A stretch of DNA of 6,123 bases, from contig CAZOPW010000083.1 in NCBI GenBank assembly GCA_964581795.1, positions 1 through 6,123 of the forward strand, in the 5' to 3' direction. Positions 1 through 5,326 of the stretch are shown here, one piece after another. The stretch is from EX4572-165 sp964581795. GTDB lineage: Archaea; Thermoplasmatota; E2; DHVEG-1. The translations under genes were made by a program, and so were the position numbers. The notes beneath the pieces were generated by a model. That model was not told the origin of the DNA. It searched no databases and saw only the letters and a list, made by a program, of their open reading frames with translations. The first letter of the stretch is position 1, and each line of letters begins with the position of its first letter.

Positions 1-60
1 AAAGAAGTGTGATTTGTAAGGAATAAAAAAAAATTTAATATTCGAAGACAAATCTTTCAT
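1..60 (-). CDS. possible N-terminal fragment of a leftward gene (runs off the window edge)
   Basis: Reading leftward from an ATG at 60, twenty codons stay open to the window edge, starting Met-Lys-Asp-Leu-Ser-Ser-Asn-Ile-Lys and then a Phe-rich stretch. A TATA-like stretch (ATTATATG on the minus strand, 92 to 85) lies about 32 nt before the ATG, the spacing seen at better-supported leaderless starts in this window. Twenty open codons in such AT-rich DNA could easily be chance, and TATA-like strings are common here. No family can be recognised. It would lie downstream of, and on the same strand as, the UbiA gene. Confidence 0.2.
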   Translation of the reverse strand, partial: MKDLSSNIKFFFIPYKSHFF

Positions 61-136
61 TTTAAAAATATTTGAAAAATTTATCATATAATAATTTATT
101 ATATTTACACCATAATATATAATTTTATAATTGAAC

Positions 137-156
137 GATTGAAAAAAGATTCAATT
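137..156 (-). terminator. possible terminator after the UbiA gene
   Basis: Just past the UbiA stop, reading leftward, there is a short inverted repeat (ATTGAA at 138-143 and TTCAAT at 150-155, six-base loop) and a run of six T on the minus strand (147 to 142). Archaeal termination needs mainly a T-rich tract, so this is a plausible stop for UbiA transcripts. The T-run sits inside the repeat rather than after it, so a classical hairpin terminator is not claimed. Confidence 0.3.
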
Positions 157-160
157 CTTA

Positions 161-1093
161 TTAAACTAATAATAGTAAAGATGTAATAATAAGAGGGTAA
201 CGTGTCATAAGAAACCAACGTTGTAATCGAACACCATACCTTTTTGCTTGTTGTTCTAAATCAGATCCAACAGAAACTTTTTTTACTTCAAAAGCAGCTT
301 TCAATATGAATATTGTTGTTATCACTAAGGAAATAAGTGCAGGAATTTTTTCAATCGAATAGAATTTTAGTAAAGAGACTGATAGGACTAATGAGCAAAG
401 TAATCCAGAAAGCGAAAAAATAAAAGCAATATGTAACGTATTTTGTAAACCAAGGATATGAGCCCATGTTCGTATTCCCTGTTTTTTATCTTCAGAATAA
501 TCCTCACATGTGTTTACTAACGTAAATCCTTCATTCATCAACATATACCCTAAAACAAAAATGATGAAAAGGATCGTTAATTCGTTTTTAAAAATAAACC
601 ATCCACCAAATAAAGGAAACGTGTATAAAATTAAAACAGGTATAGGACTGAACAATCCCTGTTTTTTTATTCGTATTGGTTCAGCTGAATACAACAATGC
701 ACCACTAAATCCAATACTTGCTAACAGTCCCACCATAACGTAACCTTGAATAAAAAATAAAATAATGAGATTGACAGCTATAAATCCAATAAGGATAATA
801 AAAAATCTCATAAATCTTTTACCTAGTATCGTAACACTATCCGCCATGTATTTTTTATAAAGCTTATCGACTTCATAATCATAATATGAATTAATATTAC
901 AACCAAATAATGCAATACTATAATGAAGAAGAATATACAAAAGAACTTCAACGCGAATAAGATTAGAAATTGATCCAGCAGCAAAAAGCATTCCAAGAGT
1001 TGCATGGCCAATACTAGCAAGTAATAAATTTGCTCTAGATACTTGAAAAAACGCATCTATCTTCCCAAGCTTCATTCTTGATTGCTCTGTCAT
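161..1093 (-). CDS. UbiA-family membrane prenyltransferase
   Basis: This 310-residue integral membrane protein belongs to the UbiA superfamily. These enzymes transfer a polyprenyl group from its diphosphate to an aromatic ring or other acceptor in quinone, tocopherol, heme or archaeal ether-lipid synthesis. Both Asp-rich, Mg-diphosphate-binding motifs are visible: N-S-Y-Y-D-Y-E-V-D at about residues 68-76, and E-D-Y-S-E-D-K-K followed by G-x-x-T at about 197-209. The loop Y-S-A-E-P-I-R-I-K (about 135-143) matches the usual YSxPPxRxK segment, with Glu where the first Pro often is. Hydrophobic stretches over the whole length suggest eight or nine helices. The ATG at 1093 is preferred over a TTG at 1108 because a TATA box begins about 31 nt before it, as for other leaderless starts here; an internal ATG at 1075 is also possible. 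It is divergent from the amidohydrolase. The acceptor is unknown. An aromatic, perhaps peptide-derived, acceptor is inference; geranylgeranylglyceryl-phosphate or a conventional quinone precursor are alternatives. Confidence 0.9.
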   Translation of the reverse strand: MTEQSRMKLGKIDAFFQVSRANLLLASIGHATLGMLFAAGSISNLIRVEVLLYILLHYSIALFGCNINSYYDYEVDKLYKKYMADSVTILGKRFMRFFIILIGFIAVNLIILFFIQGYVMVGLLASIGFSGALLYSAEPIRIKKQGLFSPIPVLILYTFPLFGGWFIFKNELTILFIIFVLGYMLMNEGFTLVNTCEDYSEDKKQGIRTWAHILGLQNTLHIAFIFSLSGLLCSLVLSVSLLKFYSIEKIPALISLVITTIFILKAAFEVKKVSVGSDLEQQAKRYGVRLQRWFLMTRYPLIITSLLLLV

Positions 1094-1114
1094 CGACTCG
1101 AAAAACAAACCACC

Positions 1115-1124
1115 AATATATTAA
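1115..1124 (-). promoter_or_regulatory. TATA box for the UbiA gene
   Basis: TTAATATATT on the minus strand begins 31 nt before the ATG at 1093. Archaeal initiation usually falls about 25 nt past the TATA centre, so the transcript would begin at or next to the ATG (leaderless). The TATA for the divergent amidohydrolase lies about 20-30 bp away, so the two promoters are packed into fewer than 100 bp and could share an operator. No obvious palindrome for one is visible. Confidence 0.5.
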
Positions 1125-1142
1125 CTATTTGTCGTATTACAT

Positions 1143-1152
1143 ATTATATAAT
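1143..1152 (+). promoter_or_regulatory. TATA box for the amidohydrolase gene
   Basis: ATTATATAAT fits an archaeal TATA box. Initiation about 25 nt downstream would give a short leader of roughly 15-20 nt before the ATG at 1190. That leader contains GGTG at 1181-1184, a weak match to the Shine-Dalgarno core with a 5-nt spacer. The region is very AT-rich, so the exact box is uncertain. Confidence 0.45.
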
Positions 1153-1189
1153 ATTGTATTATTATGAAGTTAATAACCTTGGTGTCATT

Positions 1190-2386
1190 ATGAGTTTTCA
1201 ACCCATTCTTATCAAAAATGCCCGAATCATTACTCATGAAACTTTATCTTCCGAAACACATCTTTTCATATCAAATGGAATCATCCAAGAAATAAATAGA
1301 GATCTATCAAATATTGAAAAAAAATATGATGTATCAAAAGCAATTACGATTAATGCAAAAAATAAATTTCTAACACCGGGGTTAATTGATGCTCACGTTC
1401 ACCTGATTTTAAACGGTGACCTAGATATAGTATCCTATGTGAATACGACATCAAAAAAAAAACTATACCAAAATGCAAAGGATAATCTAATGAAATCAAT
1501 CAACAACGGCATTACAACCGTTCGAGATGTTGGCGATACCGCAGGAATTCTTAACCAGATAAAAAAGGAAAGCTGTCGGCAATTATTTCCCATGCCACAT
1601 TTAGTTACTTCAGGTGAAATGATTACGACATCAAAAGGTCATGTAAAAACGATTTGTCATCAAATAAATGATTCTAAAACTGAAATTCAACACGCTATTG
1701 AAAAGCAAAATTTAGTTAACGCTGATTTCATAAAACTCATTATTTCTGGAGGTATGTTAACGAAAGATTCAACTCCACTTCAAACAGAGTTAGATAAAAA
1801 TCTTGTGTTACGGCTTTGTCAAGAAGCAAAAATGAAAAATATTCCTGTTGCAGCTCACGCTTATTCAAGTAAAGATATTTCTGCTGCATTAGAAGGTAGA
1901 GTTGCAAGTATTGAACAAGGTGTTTTTGCTTCAGAAGCTAATTTAAAAAAAGCCGCTCAGCAAAACGTTGTTTTCGTGCCAACCCTAAAAGTAAGTTATG
2001 ATATTATCGATCATAAAGATATATTACCTCAATATATGGTAAAAAATGCTGAGCTTGTTCTTTCAAAAGCAAAATCATTTATTCGAAACGTGCAACGATA
2101 CAATGTCAATCTTGCTATGGGTACTGATGCAGGAACACCATTTAATTTTCATGGAGATAACGCAAAAGAATTAGAATTATTAGTTGAAAACGGGTATCCA
2201 ATTAAAAAAGCTATACAATCAGCAACGAATATCCCCGCTAAATTGTTAGGCATGAATCATCGTCTTGGAAAGATCGATGTCGGCATTATTGCAGATATTC
2301 TTCTTTTATCTAAAAATCCAATCGATGATATCTCCGCCTTTCAAAAAAATATCACTTGTGTTATTAGTAAAGGTGTTTGTGTATAA
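1190..2386 (+). CDS. amidohydrolase-superfamily metallohydrolase (imidazolonepropionase-like / Xaa-dipeptidase type)
   Basis: This 398-residue cytosolic protein has the layout of the family that holds imidazolonepropionase-like enzymes and Xaa-Pro or Xaa-Arg/Lys dipeptidases. A small N-terminal beta-domain (residues 1-60) precedes the barrel. The entry motif is P-G-L-I-D-A-H-V-H (His69, His71). Then come F-I-K-L-I-I-S-G-G (Lys182, the expected carbamylated bridging lysine), A-A-H-A-Y (His223), S-I-E-Q-G (Gln243), M-G-T-D-A-G-T-P (Asp313) and a C-terminal G-I-I-A-D-I-L-L-L segment. Relatives usually have SIEHG, so one metal ligand is replaced by Gln (CAA at 1916-1918). Most other ligands are intact, and the frame survives a run of ten A at 1453-1462. 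The ATG at 1190 is chosen because homology-like sequence starts there and the upstream 36 codons look non-coding. It converges on the radical SAM gene 27 nt away. Known relatives cleave C-terminal residues from dipeptides or N-acyl amino acids, so trimming a modified peptide is a reasonable guess, not shown. Confidence 0.85.
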   Translation: MSFQPILIKNARIITHETLSSETHLFISNGIIQEINRDLSNIEKKYDVSKAITINAKNKFLTPGLIDAHVHLILNGDLDIVSYVNTTSKKKLYQNAKDNLMKSINNGITTVRDVGDTAGILNQIKKESCRQLFPMPHLVTSGEMITTSKGHVKTICHQINDSKTEIQHAIEKQNLVNADFIKLIISGGMLTKDSTPLQTELDKNLVLRLCQEAKMKNIPVAAHAYSSKDISAALEGRVASIEQGVFASEANLKKAAQQNVVFVPTLKVSYDIIDHKDILPQYMVKNAELVLSKAKSFIRNVQRYNVNLAMGTDAGTPFNFHGDNAKELELLVENGYPIKKAIQSATNIPAKLLGMNHRLGKIDVGIIADILLLSKNPIDDISAFQKNITCVISKGVCV

Positions 2387-2413
2387 GATTGAATATTGTA
2401 GAAATCTATTAAT

Positions 2414-3631
2414 TTATTGACTACTTATATCATTTTGTTCTTTTTTAATCAAATACATACATTCAGAGCATGTTCTCTTGGTTGTTGCAACGATACCTTT
2501 GCGAAGATTTGAAAAAAGAGAATCTTTTTGCCAAATTGATTGAAAAGGAGTTTCAGAGAGTTTATCCATAGAGACAAATGAGGTATCAAGAAATTGATTA
2601 CAAGGTACAATATGGCCATCGATTCGGATGACTGCAACAGTTGAACCAGCAGGACAAATCCATCGGTTCTGTTTTTGTTTGTATTCATATGGGTTTGCAT
2701 GAACCATTGGAATCTCAAAATTCATATCAGTGTATTTTTCTTCTAATTTTCTTAACAGTTTTTCAACGTCAGAAAAAAAAGAATTTTCAACAACGTATGT
2801 ATTTAATCCAGTTCCAGATGGAACAACAGGAACAAATCGAATATAGGTTAATGGTTTTTGATGGTTTTTTTGAATGAGGTGAAGATCTTCAACTAATTTT
2901 GGGATACTATGAATGTTTTTTGGGGTAATAACCGTGTTTGTAGCAATATGAACATGGGGAAGTAATGATTTAATTTTTTCATGGATAGATTTGTATGCTC
3001 CATCAATGTGAACAATTTGATCATGTAACGAATCATATCCGTGAAGGCTTATCTGTACTAAATCAACTTTTGTGTCAATTAATCTATCAAGATTGATGTC
3101 TGGTGTTAAATTCGTTATTAACGTATCAAATACTTCATCCTGACGATAAGAAAGAATATCAAAAATGTGAGGATGCAAAAGTGGTTCACCACCAGAAACA
3201 CCAAATTTAACTCCATGTTTTGCAGCGTAATCCTTTAACTCCTTAATTAATGAAATCGACATTGTTCTAGCTTCTTTTGTATTTGGAGCATTTGCATAAC
3301 AAAAATCACAGCGTGCATTACAATAATTTACCGTTTGTACACTGTACTGCAACGGAGTAAGAGAAAATAGAGACCAATTCTTTTCTTCTGCAAGTTGCAT
3401 ACATTTTTTTTTCTCTTCACAGAATTGATGTTGGAATTTTAAAAAATCTTTGATGCGTATTTCCTTTTCGTTTAGTTGATCAATAACTTTGGAATACTTT
3501 ATAGAACATAGATATTTTGTTGCTTCATTATCCAAATAAATTCTGTTAAGTTGTTGATTTTGAGAAATGTTTGTAATTACTGACCCATATGTTGTTGGAG
3601 TAATCCAAGTATTAGAAGCTAAACGTACCAT
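2414..3631 (-). CDS. radical SAM peptide maturase-like enzyme with RRE-like N-terminus and twitch domain
   Basis: This 405-residue protein has three recognisable parts. Residues about 15-80 resemble a PqqD/RRE peptide-binding domain: predicted strands, then Y-L-D-N-E-A-T-K-Y-L, then two helices ending near C-E-E-K-K-K. The radical SAM core starts near residue 95, with C-N-A-R-C-D-F-C-Y (Cys104, Cys108, Cys111) for the SAM-binding 4Fe-4S cluster and S-G-G-E-P (146-150). The C-terminus has Cys326, then G339-x4-Cys344 and Cys388-x2-Cys391. That matches the CX9-15GX4C...CX2C pattern of SPASM/twitch domains. With only these four cysteines it looks like a twitch (one auxiliary cluster, as in BtrN) rather than a full SPASM. 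The ATG at 3631 follows a T-rich tract without a Shine-Dalgarno. A 31-codon ORF lies 49 nt upstream on the same strand, the usual place for a precursor peptide. Known relatives oxidise alcohols or form carbon, thioether or decarboxylation products on peptides; which applies here is unknown. Radical SAM membership is certain, the RRE moderate. Confidence 0.88.
   Translation of the reverse strand: MVRLASNTWITPTTYGSVITNISQNQQLNRIYLDNEATKYLCSIKYSKVIDQLNEKEIRIKDFLKFQHQFCEEKKKCMQLAEEKNWSLFSLTPLQYSVQTVNYCNARCDFCYANAPNTKEARTMSISLIKELKDYAAKHGVKFGVSGGEPLLHPHIFDILSYRQDEVFDTLITNLTPDINLDRLIDTKVDLVQISLHGYDSLHDQIVHIDGAYKSIHEKIKSLLPHVHIATNTVITPKNIHSIPKLVEDLHLIQKNHQKPLTYIRFVPVVPSGTGLNTYVVENSFFSDVEKLLRKLEEKYTDMNFEIPMVHANPYEYKQKQNRWICPAGSTVAVIRIDGHIVPCNQFLDTSFVSMDKLSETPFQSIWQKDSLFSNLRKGIVATTKRTCSECMYLIKKEQNDISSQ
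2431..2447 (+). terminator. possible T-rich terminator for the amidohydrolase transcript
   Basis: A T-rich stretch with TTTT, TT and TTTTTT runs lies about 45-60 nt past the amidohydrolase stop, inside the 3' end of the converging radical SAM gene. Archaeal RNA polymerase terminates at such tracts. No stem is seen, and the T-run is explained equally well by Lys/Glu codons on the other strand. Confidence 0.25.
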
Positions 3632-3643
3632 AAAAAAAGAAAA
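3632..3643 (-). terminator. T-tract between peptide ORF and radical SAM gene
   Basis: On the minus strand TTTT-C-TTTTTTT directly precedes the ATG of the radical SAM gene. In archaea such tracts cause termination, often partial. Placed between a short precursor ORF and its maturase, it could lower maturase transcription relative to the peptide. This role is inferred from sequence only; the tract might simply be a pyrimidine-rich start region. Confidence 0.35.
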
Positions 3644-3650
3644 GTAAATC

Positions 3651-3660
3651 TTGATATTTA
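3651..3660 (-). promoter_or_regulatory. possible second TATA box, for the radical SAM gene
   Basis: TAAATATCAA on the minus strand begins 29 nt before the ATG at 3631, the leaderless spacing seen elsewhere here. It is a weaker match than the box at 3797-3804. The radical SAM gene may therefore have its own start site as well as readthrough from the peptide promoter. Confidence 0.35.
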
Positions 3661-3680
3661 GCTGTTTGTTTTAGTGTTTC

Positions 3681-3776
3681 TTACCAATCCATCGCACAGA
3701 GTGATTTTCTAGTGTTTTGTTTGCGCGATCGTTGTTTTAGTTCTTCATAGGTTTCTATTTTCATACGTAACCTCAT
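3681..3776 (-). CDS. 31-aa peptide, candidate RiPP precursor for the adjacent radical SAM enzyme
   Basis: An ORF of 31 codons plus TAA starts at the ATG at 3776 (in-frame ATG also at 3764). The first part is hydrophilic and leader-like: K-I-E-T-Y-E-E-L-K followed by a basic stretch rich in Arg, Lys and Gln (residues 14-24). It ends S-L-C-A-M-D-W, with one Cys (27), one Trp (31, the last residue) and one Tyr (10). Evidence that it is real: a strong TATA box (TTTATATA, 3804 to 3797) begins 28 nt before the ATG. The ORF also lies 49 nt upstream of, and on the same strand as, a radical SAM protein with an RRE-like N-terminus. A short leader plus a C-terminal core with Cys and an aromatic end recalls MftA of mycofactocin, which ends in Val-Tyr after a Cys; the sequences are not otherwise alike as far as I can see. 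Caution: in DNA this AT-rich an open frame of 31 codons has a chance probability of several per cent per frame. A regulatory or unrelated small protein is possible. Confidence 0.6.
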   Translation of the reverse strand: MRLRMKIETYEELKQRSRKQNTRKSLCAMDW

Positions 3777-3796
3777 AATTAGTATTCTTTAGATAT

Positions 3797-3810
3797 TATA
3801 TAAACTTTGT
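3797..3810 (-). promoter_or_regulatory. promoter of the peptide ORF (BRE and TATA box)
   Basis: On the minus strand ACAAAG (BRE-like, 3810 to 3805) precedes TTTATATA (3804 to 3797). It is the best archaeal TATA match in the window and begins 28 nt before the ATG at 3776, predicting initiation at or next to the start codon. The box is nearly symmetrical, so it could also fire rightward toward the B12-type radical SAM gene, giving a leader of about 70 nt. Confidence 0.6.
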
Positions 3811-3841
3811 CAAAAAAATTTTTGAAGTGTTTGAAAAAAAT

Positions 3842-3850
3842 CTTAAATAG
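3842..3850 (+). promoter_or_regulatory. TATA box for the B12-type radical SAM gene
   Basis: CTTAAATAG, preceded by an A-rich BRE-like run (3834-3840), is a good archaeal TATA box. Initiation about 25 nt on would fall near 3868-3872 and give a leader of about 25-30 nt that contains the Shine-Dalgarno at 3883-3887. Confidence 0.45.
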
Positions 3851-3871
3851 CATAACTTTACTACATTATTC

Positions 3872-3889
3872 TCCCTAACTTTGGAGGGA
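3872..3889 (+). promoter_or_regulatory. Shine-Dalgarno inside a small inverted repeat
   Basis: GGAGG at 3883-3887 lies nine bases before the TTG start at 3897 and decides that start. TCCCT (3872-3876) can pair with AGGGA (3885-3889) across an 8-base loop, covering part of the ribosome site. A CTCC/GGAG pairing is an alternative register. A five-pair stem is weak, so masking of the site is only a possibility. Confidence 0.5.
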
Positions 3890-3896
3890 TTGTCAT

Positions 3897-5270
3897 TTGT
3901 ATTCAGACAAAAAAATCCTATTTACCACAGTATACCATCGAACTAAATCCGATATGTATGATTATTTCGGTGCTAATTCTAGCCGGTCCTTATTCAGATT
4001 TTCATTACCACGTATCAATTCATTTGGTCTTCGATTTATTAAACAAAACATTCCTCAAATAGAAATTCTTGAATTTCCCTCTTGGAATGAATATCAACAG
4101 ATGATTACCATTGAATCGTGGGATATTGTAGGTTTCTCTTTTTATTTAAATGAAATCCATGAAATCCTTGAGATGGTAAAGTATGCTAAATCACAAGGTG
4201 TTTCAGAAGTTTGGGCTGGAAATTACGGAGCGTTAACAGAAGAAATAAAACCAGAGTTTGATAAAGTATTTACTAGTTATAGTGAAGACATATTATCAAA
4301 AATGCTTCATACTTCCCTTCCAGAACAAGGAATCATTCACCCTCCGCTTATTGGCAACACCTCATATCACAATTTTAAATTAAATTGTCAAGGATACCTA
4401 TTTACAAATAGGGGTTGTAATAACAAATGTGATTTTTGTCAAACACCACCTTTTTGTCCAAAACCATCAAAAATTCCATTGTCAAGTATTGAACGTGTTC
4501 TCCGTTATTACAAAAACCTTGGAATAACAGAAGTCATTATTTTAGATGAAAGCTTTGGTTTATACCAAAAGCATGCTGAACAAGTTGTCGATTTGCTCAA
4601 TAAATATGGTTTTTATTGGTTTCCAATGGTTCGAGCTGATCTATTGAAGGAGCGAATGAATGATTGGGCAAAGAAAGGATTACTAGGAGCAATGACTGGC
4701 ATTGAAAATCTTAATCAGGATACTCTTGATGAATTAGGGAAGAATGAAACCATCGATGAAATTGTAAGTGCGGTAAAACAACTAAAGAACATGAATATGT
4801 TTGCCGTCGGGTATTATATGATTGGTTTTCCTAATGAAACTGTCTTTAGTATTAAACAGGATATCAAAAAAGTCGCTCAGTTAAAATTGGATATTACTCA
4901 ACTATGTGTCATCACTCCTTTACCGGGTACTCCTCTCTGGGAAAGAACAAAAAAAGAATATGGCATCATCGATCATGATTGGCATCATTATAATGCAAAA
5001 CACCTCGTTTGGGATCATCCCAAGATATCACCAGAGGAGATGAGAGAAATCCTTATGAATGCTTTTAAAATCGTTTATCCACCGCAACGAATATTTGAAA
5101 CAAGTCTTGGTTTTGTAACTCGTTATATTGATCGCCAAGGAATATTAAAAGGAATGAAGTATCTATTGAAACATACCATTCATGCAAACACTTTTGATTA
5201 CTATCCAAAAGAAAAAAGATTTCTTCCATTAGGTCAAATTAAGGAAAACAATCTTAATCAATCTAAATAA
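3897..5270 (+). CDS. radical SAM protein of the B12-binding-domain class
   Basis: This is a 457-residue protein with a TTG start, supported by GGAGG nine bases upstream; the next in-frame ATG (3954) would lose the first strand. The N-terminal 150 residues look like the Rossmann-type B12-binding domain found in this class (W-D-I-V-G-F-S around 75-81, V-W-A-G-N-Y-G-A around 105-112), but no DxHxxG lower-ligand motif is seen. The radical SAM core follows: N-R-G-C-N-N-K-C-D-F-C (Cys174, Cys178, Cys181) and I-L-D-E-S-F (215-220). G-I-E-N (268-271), Y-Y-M-I-G-F-P-N-E-T (306-315) and T-P-L-P-G-T-P-L-W-E (340-349) are typical of BchE/methyltransferase-like members. A further Cys187 lies near the cluster. 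The class includes C- and P-methyltransferases, cyclases such as BchE, and the archaeal GDGT ring synthases GrsA/GrsB. Substrate is unknown. Next to a prenyl-chain reductase it might act on an isoprenoid lipid; next to a candidate RiPP it might methylate the peptide product. Confidence 0.85.
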   Translation: MYSDKKILFTTVYHRTKSDMYDYFGANSSRSLFRFSLPRINSFGLRFIKQNIPQIEILEFPSWNEYQQMITIESWDIVGFSFYLNEIHEILEMVKYAKSQGVSEVWAGNYGALTEEIKPEFDKVFTSYSEDILSKMLHTSLPEQGIIHPPLIGNTSYHNFKLNCQGYLFTNRGCNNKCDFCQTPPFCPKPSKIPLSSIERVLRYYKNLGITEVIILDESFGLYQKHAEQVVDLLNKYGFYWFPMVRADLLKERMNDWAKKGLLGAMTGIENLNQDTLDELGKNETIDEIVSAVKQLKNMNMFAVGYYMIGFPNETVFSIKQDIKKVAQLKLDITQLCVITPLPGTPLWERTKKEYGIIDHDWHHYNAKHLVWDHPKISPEEMREILMNAFKIVYPPQRIFETSLGFVTRYIDRQGILKGMKYLLKHTIHANTFDYYPKEKRFLPLGQIKENNLNQSK

Positions 5271-5294
5271 TTACTAATATAATTAACAAATAAG

Positions 5295-5302
5295 ATATAA
5301 AA
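5295..5302 (+). promoter_or_regulatory. TATA box for the geranylgeranyl-reductase-family gene
   Basis: ATATAAAA begins 32 nt before the ATG at 5327, again predicting a leaderless or nearly leaderless mRNA; no Shine-Dalgarno precedes the ATG. This argues that the gene is transcribed on its own as well as, or instead of, by readthrough from the B12-type radical SAM gene 56 nt upstream. Confidence 0.5.
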
Positions 5303-5326
5303 GATATAATAAAATTTGGTTGTATT

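Noticed and set aside
510..743. 77-codon plus-strand ORF
   Set aside because: It lies antisense within the UbiA gene, whose motifs and membrane helices are clear; composition is low-complexity and no motif is seen.
823..1056. 77-codon minus-strand ORF
   Set aside because: Same strand but a different frame from UbiA; its hydrophobic run only mirrors the T-rich codons of the real membrane helices.
1082..1189. N-terminal extension of the amidohydrolase by 36 codons
   Set aside because: The extra residues are unlike the family, overlap the UbiA start and include both promoters; the ATG at 1190 fits the family N-terminus.
1453..1462. Run of ten A inside the amidohydrolase as a frameshift site
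   Set aside because: The frame is intact on both sides and encodes Ser-Lys-Lys-Lys-Leu; no sign that slippage is used.
1444..1636. Repeated 13-mer TACGACATCAAAA at 1444-1456 and 1624-1636
   Set aside because: Both copies lie in coding sequence, with no flanking similarity; chance in AT-rich DNA is enough.
2449..2877. Two overlapping ORFs, 2449-2718 (minus) and 2641-2877 (plus)
   Set aside because: Both are out of frame within the twitch and core region of the radical SAM gene, whose conserved cysteines fix the true frame.
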